From Buxus sempervirens (lineage: Eukaryota; Streptophyta; Magnoliopsida; Buxales; Buxaceae), in NCBI GenBank assembly GCA_947561395.2, contig OX387183.1, positions 41,398,901 through 41,462,900 of the forward strand: DNA of 64,000 nucleotides. Direction: 5' to 3'. Of this stretch, positions 1 to 12,402 are shown one piece after another (positions within the stretch are counted from its first letter, which is position 1; each line of letters opens with the position of its first letter). Made by a program: the position numbers and the translations under genes. The notes beneath the pieces were generated by a model, which searched no databases, had not been told where the DNA came from, and saw nothing but the letters and a program-made list of their open reading frames with translations.

Positions 1-814
1 CCAGCCAAGCAATTAAAATAAGCTTCTATATAAGATTTCAATTAAAAACTCGATCCAACTCTAACTAGGACTTCAGGAATTTCGCTAGAAATTGCGGCCA
101 ACTTTTGGATTGGAAATCTTCACTTCTGGACGTCGAGCCCTTCATAGAATTTGTAGCCCTGGATGTGTAGATGAATTTAGGCTTTTGAATCACTCGATTT
201 GGACATCAGACGCTCAAGTTATGGGCTTTTAAAACTTCAATGAGCGAACAGAAATCCCAGTCCAGTCAGGATTCGAATCAGCTTTCTAGATCTGACTTTG
301 AAGCAACGTTTGGGGGCTCATACGAACTCAGATTCTTACAAACCATACCATTCTGTAAAGCTCAGGACGTCTTCTACAAAAGCTCTGAAGATCACTTTCA
401 CATTCTGGAACTCTAATGTGATCAAAACCTTACAAGAAGTCCAGAAGGTCAAAATACTAAAAAGCTGGAATTTTTCCAATTATAAACACAATTTACTCTA
501 TCCCTTCCAAAAATGCCTTAACTATAAAAACAAGTATAAATGAACATAATAAGGCATAAAACACTTCCAAAAGACTAAATGAAAGGAAAATAAATATATA
601 ATAAAATGCACTTATCACTTTCAAGTAAATATCTTTTTTTAAAAATTGCACAAGCATCAAAGGTGGGAAGCGGAGTGTGGAGGTTGAAGGCTTCAACAGA
701 AAAGTTCAAGCTTCATTCAGGCTTCAAGTCTCAAGAGGTATTCGTCTATTTAATTTTCCAATATTAAATCATTATAAATATTATATATATAAGTAAGTCT
801 CTCTTTCTACCTTT
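1..814. other. Unassigned repeat-like sequence, no gene
   Basis: No convincing gene is visible. Bases 60-330 read like the leader of a degraded LTR element, with wording of the kind often seen in plant LTRs, but no TG...CA ends or target duplication were found. The only open frames are short, lack any recognisable domain, and end in AT-rich sequence. Confidence 0.35.
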
Positions 815-1013
815 TTTATTATTTGTAAACCTAGTATAGTGGGTGATATATTGTGTAGCTAAGTGTACCTCTAGGAAAAAAATTGTCACAAAGAATGAGA
901 TAATTGCCTAAGGAAACTAGGTTTTAAGTGGGACCGTTTGTGACCCCTCTAGTTATTTGAGAATTTTCTTGGTGCATTTTTGCGTACATTATTCCCCACT
1001 TTACTATACGGCA
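815..1013 (+). repeat. Diverged fragment of the copia LTR found at 17205 and 33122
   Basis: From 'TTATTTGTAAACCTAGTATA' to 'CCCCACTTTACTATA' this stretch follows the reverse complement of the copia LTRs at 17205-17811 and 33122-33736. Shared parts include 'GGGACCGTTTGTGACCCCTC' and 'TTTTCTTGGTGCATTTT'. It is a truncated, much older copy lying in the opposite orientation to the nested copia element. Confidence 0.7.
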
Positions 1014-1071
1014 ATTTATTACAAAAAAATTTATTATAATATTATTTATTAAGCAAATTTTTTTTACAAAT

Positions 1072-2445
1072 TTGAAAATGGACCTTAGGCACTCTCATTA
1101 CTTTAACACTGAGGAAATTGACTTTCTTAGACCCTTTTCTGACCTAGCTTTTTCTAGAGATTTTGATGAATCCCAACCCTTAGATCATGACCCTACCCCT
1201 GAGGGCCCTACCCTCCAAGATCCCACAGAAATGGGACCATCTCCCAAACCACCTAGGAGCGGGAAGAAGGCTAGAACCTCTGGTGTTTGGCAAAATTTTG
1301 CAATTGAAACTATAGGGGGAGATGAGAGGGCAGTTTGTAACCATTGCAAAAAAAAAACTTTTAGCTGCAAAAGTTCACGTGGCATAGGCCACTTACAGTG
1401 GCATTTGCAGAAATGCCTTTCAAAACATGGCCAAGTAGATCTTAAGCAAACCCAACTCTCCACTAGTAGCTCCAATTTGTCTAGTTATATGTTTAACTAT
1501 GAATAGGCTACAAAAGAAATTGTCAAGTGGGTAATACAAGATGAATTACCTTTTAAACTAATAAAGAGTAAAATAGTCATCCGTCTAGTAACCAAATATC
1601 TAGCACCACAATTTAAACCATTCTCACGCTACACTCTAAGAAGTGATGCTTTTAAATTATTTAAAAAATATGAAAAAAAGGATTAATAGAAACTTTTTCA
1701 AATTCTAGTTTTAAGGTGGCTTTAACCTCAAATATTTGGACAAGTAAACAAAACATAATTTATTTTAGTTATTAGTTGTACATTATATAGATGAGAATTG
1801 GAGAATGGAAAAAACAATAATAACTTCGGTCACTAGAACATAGACATTCTGGAACAGCAATAGCAACTTTTATAGCACAGAATATAAGAGTGTATAAATT
1901 AGAAAATAAAATGATGGCTGTAGTACTTGATAATGCACATGCTAATAATGTTGCAATAGACATATTAAAGCAACATTGAAACTTAAATTTAGACGGATGT
2001 TTATTTCATGTTCGATGTGCTTGTCACATCCTAAATTTATTTGTGCGGGATGGATTAAAAATTGTGCAACATAATATGGTGAATATTAGAGACGCAGTAA
2101 GATTTTTAAGACAATCTAGCATAACTATTAGAGAATTTAAAAATTATTGTGCAACTTTTGGAAAACAACATAAAAAAATTCTCCTAGGTGTTGACCATAG
2201 ATGGAATTCAACATTTTTAATGTTAGATGCTACACTAGAACTTAAAGATGTACTTACAACGCTTTGTAAAGAAAAAATGCCTTAAAGCAGATGACTGGGA
2301 AATAGCAGAAATTTTAAGTGATTTTTAAAAAGTTTTTTTTGATACAACAACATTTTTATCGATAGTTTACTACCCAACATCCCCAAATATTTTAAATGTA
2401 TGATTTTAAATAAATTGTTGTTTTGAAAGATATTAAGATATGCCT
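1072..2445 (+). pseudogene. hAT (Ac-like) transposase, segment 1: BED zinc finger and catalytic core start
   Basis: The opening ORF (1072-1506) carries a BED zinc finger: a WQNF aromatic block, then CNHCKKK and H-x3-H...C (about residues 70-115). After an in-frame TAG the same frame continues with hAT blocks (PFKLIKSK, then SRYTLRSD, then VALTSNIWTS). A later frame gives VLDNAHANN, FHVRCACHILNLFVRDGLK and DHRWNSTFLML, all hallmark hAT transposase motifs. The protein would cut and rejoin transposon ends in the nucleus. It is broken by several stops and frameshifts and by a 2.25 kb insertion after 2445, so it is dead. The rest of the gene is found at 4708-4986 and 7681-7976. Confidence 0.85.
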
Positions 2446-2546
2446 ATTGCTAACATGCTTTTTAGTACCGGGACCAAAGACCGGACTGTTCCCGGCCGGT
2501 CCTGATTCAAACTGGACCGGACCGTCCAGACCGGATGGTCCCAAAC

Positions 2547-3752
<1,206 letters not shown>

Positions 3753-4027
3753 TGCCAAATGGTCCAAAAGTTAATTAAAAAGAAAAAAAAAATAGAAAAC
3801 ACTCCCTCGTTTGTATCAAAGGCATTAAGGCGGTCCGAGTCCTGACTTCCTTCCCCTCTCGTCTTCAACGTTCCCTCTCTTTCGTCTCGTTCCGTCCGTT
3901 AGACCGCCGACCAGCGACACTTGGCAGTCCCTCCCTTAGTTCCTCGCCCTCTCTCTTACTTACCCTCCCTGGCTCCCCCTTGAACTCGAAGGCTCGATCA
4001 AAAACCATAAATGTCAAACTACGGCCC

Positions 4028-4385
4028 AGGATCCTCTGTGAAGCAGGAAGGTACCCTCGGTTTATATTGAGGTACCTTCGATTTATATTAGGGTACCTTA
4101 GGCTAATTTTGGTAACTGCATATGGCTTACCATGAGGGGGTACCTTAGGCTTATATGGGAGTACCTTAGACTTACATGAGGGTACCTTAGGTTTCAATTT
4201 ATATTAGGGTACCTCATGTAAGTCTAAGGTACTCCCATATAAGCCTAAGGTACCCTCTCATGGTAAGCCATATGCAGTTACCAAAATTAGTCTAAGGTAC
4301 CGCCTTCTAAACCTAAGGTACCCAATATAAATCGAAGGTACCTCAGTATAAACCGAGGGTACCTTCCTGCTTCACAGAGGATCCT
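4028..4385. repeat. 358 bp long palindrome built from GGTACC units
   Basis: AGGATCCTCTGTGAAGCAGG at 4028 is repeated in reverse complement ending at 4385. The two arms of about 165-170 bp match almost throughout around a short centre near 4195-4210. Each arm holds five to six GGTACCTTAG-like units separated by TATAT-type spacers. A transcript would form a long hairpin. The same GTACCTTAG word makes the large minisatellite at 39241-40352. Confidence 0.85.
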
Positions 4386-4707
4386 ACTCCGACTACTACA
4401 GGCTTGGCCTGCAAGCCAATTAATTGCTTGTCTTTTCAAATTTTAAAAGGAAGCTTCAATTGGGTTGTTTACCAAAAAAAAAAAAAGCTTCAATTGGGCT
4501 GTTACCCAAAAAAAAAATAGCTTCAATTGAGCGGTCCCAAGTTGGACCGCCCGATCTATTAAGAAACCGAGTGGTCCTTAATTAGATTGTGTGGTCCAAC
4601 TCAGGACTGCCCAAGTTCAACACCCCCATTACATGCCATTGTCCCGGACTAGAATATTGGACCGTAACATGACGATCCCGATCCGGACCGACCGGTCCAG
4701 TAAACCA
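4386..4707. other. Right end of the composite insertion
   Basis: No gene. Three copies of an AGCTTCAATTGGGC...ACCAAAAAAA unit lie at 4450-4535. They are followed by the GGTCC-rich subterminal part up to 4707. Confidence 0.5.
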
Positions 4708-4986
4708 TTGTTGCTAATGCTATTTGCCCAGCAATGGAATATGAAATTTTAAAATATTAGGAAGAAATGCCCCTTTTATATTGTTTAGCTACTGCAATGA
4801 ACCCTAGGATTAAATTAATAGGAGTTAAAGATTTAATAAAAGGAATAAATGAAAACCCGAGATCTTCTTATCAAATAGATATAACTAGAATAAGAAACCT
4901 TTTAGAAAAGTTTTTGAAATTTTTCTAAATATGATACTACCAAACAGGTTCTGACTTAGACCCAACAAACACTATCAAATAGTTCT
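4708..4986 (+). pseudogene. hAT transposase, segment 2
   Basis: After the composite insertion the frame gives MEYEILKY, an in-frame stop where a Trp is expected, then EEMPLLYCLATAMNPRIKL and LLEKFLKFF. This is the hAT block that precedes the dimerisation domain (KYW...P..y.iA.ILdPR.K). Further stops follow. The segment ends at GTTCT (4982-4986), which is the left target duplication of the solo LTR that follows. Confidence 0.75.
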
Positions 4987-5288
4987 TGTAAAATCCTGAA
5001 TTTTAATAATATTAAAATTTGGGTTTTATGTTTACTAATTGATTTAATTGGTGGAAAAATTTCAGGAAAGAAGAAAAAGGAAGTTGATTAGAGGAAATTT
5101 CAGAAATTAATTAAGTAATGAGGATTTATTAAAATGGTAAGTTAGTTATTTAAACTTTCATTGGCTGAATTTATATGATTTGGTGGTGTAGCAAGCATAC
5201 AAACAAGTCGTTTTAATTGTGCTCATGCAGGGAACCTGAGTGGAGGGGCAAACACCAAATTGAATTTCAAACTACTGATGGGCGGCAA

Positions 5289-5299
5289 CTATATATGGG
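5289..5299 (+). promoter_or_regulatory. TATA-like box of solo LTR C1
   Basis: CTATATATGGG lies about 300 bases into the LTR and about 390 bases before the splice-donor sequence. No functional data can be read from sequence. Confidence 0.4.
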
Positions 5300-5685
5300 T
5301 GTTAGTTGTCGATTTCAGTTGGTTGAAGGCTCTAGAGAATTCTGGAGAATTTGAGAAGAAGGGAGTGAGCTAGGGTTTGAAAGAGAGAAGGAAGAAGGGG
5401 ACGATCACATCTGGAGAAGATTTGTTCGCTAGATCTGGAGGAACCAAAATAGAGAAAGGAATTGGAGATCGGATGTTGTTGGATCAGATCTGAAGAATTA
5501 TTTTAATCCAAAGAGAAATCAGGTGAGTTATGATTATAACCCTTTAAATTCGTTGGAATTAAGAACCGTCAGAGGATTGAGAATAGATCTGGGAGGATTT
5601 TGAGTGTATGATGTTGTGTTTCAGAGAATTGTTTAAGTGATTGAGCAATTCATGGATTAAGCTCAGATCTGTAATTGGAGTTACA

Positions 5686-5700
5686 GAGGTAAGTAGCACC
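5686..5700 (+). promoter_or_regulatory. Conserved 5' splice donor in LTR leader (C1)
   Basis: CAGAG/GTAAGTAGCACC. The same motif sits at the matching place in C2 (23172), C3 (39019, minus) and C4 (46204), so it has been kept across diverged copies. Confidence 0.55.
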
Positions 5701-5992
5701 TTTCTAATCTGATTTCGTGCATGATTATTGAGTTATTGTGGAGAAGAAGTCATGAAACCTTGCTGTTTTGAGTTTAATCTGAGAATTCAGAGAAAGTGTT
5801 GTATAATGCTAGATCTAAATTGTGTTAGTGTTTTAATTGTTTCTTACATTAGTAGGAAAGCTTAAATAAGTGATTTAGATGATGTTTTGAGAGATATAGA
5901 TGGATTAGAACATGTTTTGATAGATCAGATTTCAAAATATCAGAAATTTTATAAAACAGTCATGAGTTGTGAATTTGGCCAAATGCTTGGAG

Positions 5993-6171
5993 TTGCGCTT
6001 GAGCGCAATCCCAAGTGCCCCGCTTGTGAGTGTTAAAATTCTTAGAACCCGAAACTAAAAAACTTAGATAAGCTGAGCGCTTGGCATAACGCTTGAGCGC
6101 TATGCCGAGCGTCGACTTCTTGATTTTGATTAATTTGGACACCTGTCAAGACGCTCGAGCGTGATGTCGAG
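5993..6171 (+). repeat. Palindromic word cluster 'GCTTGAGCGC' in C1 leader
   Basis: TTGCGCT-TG-AGCGCAA (5993-6008), GGCATA...TATGCC around GCTTGAGCGC (6083-6106) and the perfect palindrome ACGCTCGAGCGT (6151-6162). Similar words occur upstream of the TATA box at 9390-9535. Confidence 0.75.
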
Positions 6172-7680
6172 TGCCCATGACAGAATTTCCAGAATTTTCA
6201 ATTTAAGAAGAATTTCCCTACAAAATTGTTTATAATTAAATCCAACCTATGTACGAATAAGATTTAAGTATTTAGGAAGTGTTTGCACATGTTTTATCTT
6301 AAAATTCAATTTTATAAAGAATTTGTGCACATTCTACTAAAATGGGTTTTTGAGATACTCTTGGTTCCAAACTATTGTAAAATGAGTTTATTTCAATTCC
6401 AACACTTGTAACACTTCACTGAGATCTTTCTTAAGATGTTTTCAAAGACAATTTATACAAAAATGATTCTTATTAAATATTTGACCACTTATTCCTCAAA
6501 TTTAGACTATTTAATGGCTTTAAAAGGGTGTTTTTGAGGTTTTATCATACATAGGAAAGCTTAGGAATATTTTCTTATAAGAGATCTTGTATTAATTGGA
6601 TTTTGGATAAACAATTCTTTGAGATTATCTTTTTGATCAGATTTGGATAAAATTTGTATTTCAAACTCTTTGGAGTATTTTTGAGATTAACTTAACTTGA
6701 AAGAAGGATTTGCATTGTTACTTTACTATGAGATATTTTTAGAGCTTGGGGGTTTATTATGATTCTGAGATTGAGGTTTAATTTCTGATTCGGTTTTCCT
6801 CTGTGTACTCGGGGATGCCCCATGTACTTGGGATGTTGATGCCTTTGTGTACTCGGGATGATATGATTGAGATTGAATTGAGTTGTGCTTACTATGTATC
6901 GTACTTGGTTTTTTTTTGTTTGAGTCTAGTTGGCATAGGTCGATATGGATCCATTTAGGAGTTATATAGTGATAGGGATTATTCTTTGCTAGTTGTAATT
7001 CTTTGTTCGCGCACACGTTCCATCATGTACTAGATAAGGCCTTTTCTGTACTGGTGGGCTGCGGCTTTTTCTCATTTTATCGTGCACTCAGACTATGACT
7101 AATTAGTACATGCCAACCCTTCACTGTACTGGTTGGGTTCTCCTGCAATAAGACGATGATCATGTATTCGGCTTCGCACATAAGCTGGGAGGTGGCAGAA
7201 TGGACATTGATATTACCCTAGTTAAAGGTAGTCTTATTTCATGAGTTTTACTGTGACTTAATGATTTGAATTAAATATTGCGGATTGGTTTTACATGTTG
7301 GATTATTGATTATATTCGTATTTGAATTGGAATTGCTGATGGATTAATCAGATTAACTGTGTTATTGCCACTTTTATATGTCTTATAACTGTTTCATGTT
7401 TTAGAACTGTAAAATTATATTTGAGCATGCATGTGCTACTTGCTGTGATATTCATATCTCATTTGGTTTTGTTTTTTTTCAAATCCTAGTGAGGACAATA
7501 CTCTACGGGTAGACACTGCTAACGATTACCTGGAGTATAGGGAGGAGGATTGCTACATGGAGCCGTAGTAGTTTTTGATTTTATACTTGTTGGATATGAC
7601 TTGATATGGTGAGTAGTTGTTGACACTTGATATGGATTCGTTTGGATTGGTGATTGGGATTAGTAGACTCTAAGAGTATA

Positions 7681-7976
7681 GTTCTTTTAATATTTGGTAT
7701 GGTGGAAGCAAAATTAGTCTCATTATACTATGCTTTCCATCATGGCACGTGATCTACTAACAGTTTCGGCGTCCACAGTTTCATCAGAATAAGTTTTTAG
7801 TGCAGGTAGACGGACGGTGGACAAGTACAAGAGCAGATTAGCGCCAGAGATGGTGCAAGTATATGTCTGCCTGACCGATAGGCTAAAGGCGAAACTAAGA
7901 GATCAAGAGCTTGCTGATGATCAACTTGCTGGAGACTTTGATGATTTGATTATTGAAGATTTGAATCTTGAAGATT
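7681..7976 (+). pseudogene. hAT transposase, segment 3: C-terminal dimerisation domain
   Basis: Starting after the right GTTCT duplication the frame gives WWKQN, then SHYTMLSIMARDLLTVSAST, VSSE and VFSAGRR, then VDKYKSRLAPEMVQ. This is the hAT C-terminal dimerisation signature (WW...P.la.mA.d.L..p.Ss..sE..FS.gg......R..L.p). Two in-frame stops interrupt it (after WWKQN and after VSSE). The tail, ending at TAG 7974-7976, is rich in Asp and Leu. It proves that pieces at 1072, 4708 and 7681 were one gene. Confidence 0.85.
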
Positions 7977-8767
7977 AGTTTAAGTTTTATTTTATTTTTT
8001 GTAATCAATGTAAAAGTTTCAGTTTAGAAACTTTCCATCCTTTTTTTTCTTTTTTCTGAAACTGCAAATGAAAGATAGATAAATGGGTGCCAACCTAGTT
8101 GGGATGTGTTCATACTACAGTGATGCAATATTATTTGTGTAATTGTATAAGAATTGTTGCATTTACAACGTTGTACTTGTAGAAATGCAAAATTACAATT
8201 TTTAGTAATAGAAATACTTTATTTAAATTTTTTTGAGAAAATTGTATCTCAAATTGTGTAAGAAATTTTTGTGAATAATAAATATATATTTTTAGAATTT
8301 TCTGTGTTTTTATTTATTTATTCCTTTTTTTTTCTATTTTCCAGAATTTGTTGCAATAAAGTAGGAAAAATACCTAGGCCCGTAGGTGACCTGCAAACCC
8401 CTGTGCTGTGCCTGGGGTATTGGTATACGGGCTAGGCATAGCACAACCAGTTTCCTAGGCGGGCCATGTCGTGCCCTACTCGAGGCCCAGTAGGCACAAG
8501 CTAAACGCGCTTGTGTCGTACCGGGATGGCCTGATAAGCAACCCTAGTGGTGGGTGGTGGGTGGTGGGAGTAGTGGTAAGTGATGGTAAACTTTCTTTTC
8601 TTTCAAAATCTCTACGTTTTTAGAGAGAAAATTTTTACATTGAAGAGAAAAAGGAAGAGAAAATTTGGAGAGAAAATCTTAATTTCCTTCATGATAATCA
8701 AACGAGAAAAGAAAAGTTTAGCATTTTATTTTCTTTTCTTCCAAATCCAAGGTTCCAAACATAGCCT
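7977..8767 (+). other. 3' flank of the hAT element with GC-rich subterminal repeats
   Basis: No gene. At 8375-8545 words such as GGCCC, GGCATAGCAC, GGCACAAGC and CGGGATGGCCTGATAAGCAA are crowded together, followed by CAACCCTAG, the complement of a hAT-like CTAGGGTTG end. This probably marks the 3' border of the old hAT element near 8545. The rest is AT-rich. Confidence 0.45.
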
Positions 8768-8957
8768 TCAGTTATGGTTTTAGAAAGTGAAAAGCCAAAT
8801 TATCTTAGTTCCATTTACAGTTGGGCCTTTTTGGAAAATTGTTTTGAGTCCTCGAGGGTTTAGTGAACCAGCGGTTTTTCTTGTTTCACAATGTGTCCAA
8901 ACCATTAGCTACAGTATACTTTGGAATGGCAATCCATTTGCCAATAGAGGGCTCCAT
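8768..8957 (+). repeat. Dispersed repeat R2, copy 1
   Basis: TCAGTTATGGTTTTAGAAAG through CAATCCATTTGCCAATAGAG matches 63511-63684 in the same order, with scattered substitutions and a small gap. There it is followed directly by repeat R1; here it is not. Function unknown. Confidence 0.75.
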
Positions 8958-9359
8958 GTCGTCTGCACCAGACTTCCTACACCGATGAATGCACCTACAA
9001 TAATATGGAGACAGGTGTAGAGTGTTATATTTCATGTTCATGAGAAGGCTCAAAATTGATGCTTGTAGTTGTTTTCCTTCATTTTGTTGTGTTTTACCCA
9101 AATCCCACATTGGAAATCTATTGAAAGAAATTACTCTTTATATATGATTGTGTGAGTCCAAGCGGTGAATTCCCTCAAGGGCATGGGCCTTTGGACTATT
9201 ATGGGGTGTGTCTGAGGTGCTTTTAAATCTCGTGCGCTACCATCGTCACCCAGTCATGGTGTGGCATGGTGTGGTGTGGTTTGTGTGTGTGCACATGCAT
9301 GTATATTTAATATTTTGTTTGGTTTAGACATTGCATATAAAATCTCACATTTGATCACC
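8958..9359 (+). other. LTR-like remnant with TCCCACATTGGAAA motif
   Basis: No gene. AAATCCCACATTGGAAATC followed by CTCTTTATATATGATTGTGTG and a GT-rich tract (9258-9295) resembles the promoter part of a plant copia LTR. No ends were found. Confidence 0.35.
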
Positions 9360-9917
9360 ATGAGATGGAAGTTTGAGCAATCAATTGAACGCTCGAGCAT
9401 TGGTTCTAGCGGTCTCTAACACTGGACTTTGTCTGCATTTTTTTTATTTCATTTTCTACAAATCCAAGAGTGGCGTGCGACAGCATGAGACTGATCGCTT
9501 GAGCGATCAGGTCACTCAAGCGGTCGGACGGGTTTTTGTGTTAGTTTTTTAATGTGTTTGAGTGATCCGATGCTTCCGTTCGCTACCTATTTAAAGGTTT
9601 TTTCCCTAAACGTAGAGAGAACATGTCTAACCCTATTTTGTGGGAGAAATGGCTGTGAGAAACCATTGCTCTCATCTTCTTCTTTCTCAATACATCAAAG
9701 GTCTGATCTTAGTACACTCAAGGGGTCCGTCGTCGTCGATATTTTTGTGCGATTTATCAGAGAGGTCTAAGACCATTGAATGCTAGGAAACCGGACACTT
9801 GGAGCCCTTCGCACTAAGGATATCATCCAATAGGGGGCGTCTAAGGTTTCAAGTACAGACATAGGCAAATCTCGTCTCAGATTTATCTGCTCATTGATTT
9901 GAGATCTGAACACTTGG
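9360..9917 (+). repeat. LTR-like promoter region (E1) with palindromic words
   Basis: CTGATCGCTTGAGCGATCAG at 9491-9510 is a palindrome with a 9 bp stem. GAACGCTCGAGC lies at about 9390 and CACTCAAGCGG at about 9514. A TATA-like CTATTTAAAGG follows at 9586, then a leader with no long ORF. The sequence is cut at 9917 by a family-B solo LTR and continues after 16042. The 5' and 3' ends of the unit were not found. Confidence 0.45.
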
Positions 9918-11124
9918 TGTGCGCGCTTGACTTCGGTGGTCGCACTGGGTAAAAATGGGAATTGGAGTCGCCACCGCTTGATGGGGTGCAAGCGGACACC
10001 TCGGTGCCTGAGTTTGTCTATTTGGTCTGCGGCTTGAAATTCTAAGCAAGTTCTCGGTTACGGTCCGGGGAAGTCCGTAGACACCCCGGTCCGTCCCGTC
10101 AAGTGACGGGTCCCATAGGTTTCCTTGGTTTGAGTCAACTTTGGTCTCTCACTCACCCGATTCCTATTCCGGCATGCACACTTGTTTAAGTCTGGCGGGA
10201 CCGCCAAAGTGGTGTGGGTCCCTTTACTTGGTTTTATCTTCTTTAGTTAGAATGATCTAGGTCTGGTGGGGTGGGCCCCGTTGGAAGGCCCATGGTATCC
10301 CTTGGTGGGCCAAGTGTGGCCCACATGTTACTTGGTGGGCCAAGTGTGGCCCTTTGGACTTTGGTTCAATTTGACTTGATTTTATTTTGAGGTTCAAGTG
10401 GGGTTATTAAGTTATTTCCATGCAAGGTGGGCCGGATTGATTTGCAGGCCCGTGAGTGGGCCACACATGGTAGCCAAGTGATTTATTGGTTTTATCTTGC
10501 TTAAGTTTCCAAAATGGGCCAAGCCTGGGCTTGGGGCCCTTTACCTGGGCTTGGGCTTGAAAGCCCAAGACTTCCTTGGTTAGGGTTTTAAAACCCTATC
10601 CTGGTCTGGTTCAATGGGCTTGGTGGGCCCGACAGGCCCTGCCCGTGGTCTCGGCCAAACCACAACCTAATTTAAGCATGTATGCCCCACCTAGGGCTTG
10701 GGTGGGCCTCAAGTGGTTCGGCCCACTCAAATCTTTTAATTACCTTAGTTAAGCAAAATTGAATGGTTCGGGCTGGGCGGGCCCCGTTGGAAGGCCCACT
10801 AGAAATCAGGTTAGACCGGGTGGTCTGAGTCTCATGTTGGGTTTCCGGGTGACCCGGAAACCCTATTGGCACACTTGGTTCGGTTTAAGAATGTTACCCA
10901 CAGTCAGCAAAGATTACAGAATATGCAGAAATCATGAAATACACAAAATATACAAAAATCACATAATCTGGGTCCAAGGGGAGGGACCTGGGGCCCTTGT
11001 GGGTGGAGCGAAGCGGAGCCCACGGGGCGAGGTCCCTCCCCGCACCAAGGAATGAGTTGGATGCGCCGATACAAGGGTATTTTGGGTTTTAAAAAATATA
11101 AGCAACTTGGCCTTAAAAGGGTAT

Positions 11125-11160
11125 GCGCTGACCTCTGGGCGCTGGGCGCGAGGTCAGCGC
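11125..11160. repeat. GC-rich hairpin in B1 leader
   Basis: GCGCTGACCTC (11125-11135) and GAGGTCAGCGC (11150-11160) form a perfect 11 bp stem. It opens a 270 bp tract (to about 11395) full of GCGCGAGC and AGCGCGAG words. This tract is the B1 counterpart of the downstream word clusters in other family-B LTRs. Confidence 0.8.
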
Positions 11161-11842
11161 GAGCCCGGCGGACCGAAAACAGCCGAGAAAAGGCACCCCG
11201 CGCGCGCTAGGCGCAAGCCGGGCGGGCGCAAAAGGGCGCCTGGCGCGAGCGAGGCGCGCACTAAACGCGAGCGAAACGCGCTAGCGCAAGCCTTGCGTGA
11301 GCTAGGCGCGAGCCCCGCACAGGCCTCACGCGAGCGTGAATGTGCTCCTCACGAGCTCAGCGCGGGCTCCGCGCGAGCTCGGCGCATATCCTTGCCGAAA
11401 CGCGGCTCTTTGTTTCTTGCTTCGAACTCCATTACTGACTGGTTTTTGGAGCTCTGTAACAGCTTTTCGGCGTTTCTATCACTCCCAAAAGACACTTAAA
11501 CATGCATTGAAATTAATTTGAACTACTTCACCCCCACGACCCAAGATTTCCTCGCACACATCCCAAATCCGAAAATAGAATACTAACAGCACTAACAAAG
11601 AAGGGAACAAGGGGGCTTTACATTGGGGTACATGAGATAAGATGAGGTGACCACGGGGAACAAGCTCCCACGCTCGAATCAAACAAACATGAACAGGAAA
11701 TAAAAGGCTAGAACAGAAAGTGTAAGCACCTCATTTTTGCGTTCCCAGAAAAACCAGAAATGCAAACCCTGGACAGAAAGTCAAACCCTAAGGGGTGAAA
11801 AGTTGACTTTTTGATCAAGTGAAAATTGGCCACCTCGTTTTA

Positions 11843-12345
11843 TGCCATTGGATAGAGAATCTCGACACGGTTCCAACGCAACCGAGTTTGCAGGAATTGG
11901 GGTCCGATTGAAGGTTCTGCGGACGGTCAAACTTGAGCAGAGCCAAAAGTTGACTTTCTGCTAAAATCCGATCCAGAGGCCTACCCCTAGGTCATTGGAC
12001 AGAGAATCTCGATATTGTTCCAACGCAACTGAGTTTGCAGGAATCGGGGTTCGGATGAAGGTTCTGCGGGCGGTCAAACTTGAGCAGAGCCAAAAGTTGA
12101 CTTTCTGCTAAAATTCGATCCAGAGGCCTACCCCTAGGTCATTGGACAGAGAATCTCGACACGGTTCCAACGCAACTGAGTTTGCAGGAATCGGGGTCTG
12201 GATGAAGGTTCTGCGGGTGGTCAAACTTGAGCAGAGCCAAAAGTTGACTTTCTGCTAAAATTCGATCCAGAGGCCTACCCCTAGGTCATGGGATGGAGGG
12301 CTCCGATACGATTCTAACGCAACTGAGTTTGCCCAGATCGGAGCC
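11843..12345 (+). repeat. 146-147 bp tandem repeat in the U3 of Bi
   Basis: The landmark TTCCAACGCAAC (TTCTAACGCAAC in the last unit) recurs at about 11871, 12018, 12164 and 12311. Each unit holds the block with GAGTTTGC, GGATGAAGGTTCTGCGG and GTTGACTTTCTGC. One or two units of the same block occur in B1 (15800-15960), B4 (23700-23900) and B5 (26190-26400), so copy number varies between LTRs. Confidence 0.85.
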
Positions 12346-12402
12346 CGGATGAAGAAAATATGAGTTGACGAAGTTTCCGAGCAGCAAAACCGGCGAACTG
12401 CG

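Larger units (their letters stand above)
4987..7680 (+). mobile_element. Family-C solo LTR (C1) inside the hAT transposase
   Basis: It starts TGTAAAATCCTGAA and ends at 7680 in a decayed AGAGTATA, and is flanked by GTTCT at 4982-4986 and 7681-7685. The hAT coding sequence continues directly on the other side, which fixes both borders. At 2694 bp it has no coding domain, PBS or PPT, so it is a solo LTR. Landmarks: TATA-like CTATATATGGG at 5289, splice donor GAG/GTAAGTAGCACC at 5689, palindromic word cluster 5990-6171, and a CTGTGATATTCATATCTCAT block near 7442 that is conserved in the other family-C copies (31670, 47930). Confidence 0.85.

Noticed and set aside
262-285. GATTCGAATC, similar to a tRNA T-loop
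   Set aside because: No matching acceptor, D or anticodon arms could be placed around it.
11107-11499. 130-codon plus-strand open frame
   Set aside because: It lies in GC-rich GCGCGAGC repeats of solo LTR B1, with biased arginine/alanine content and no domain.
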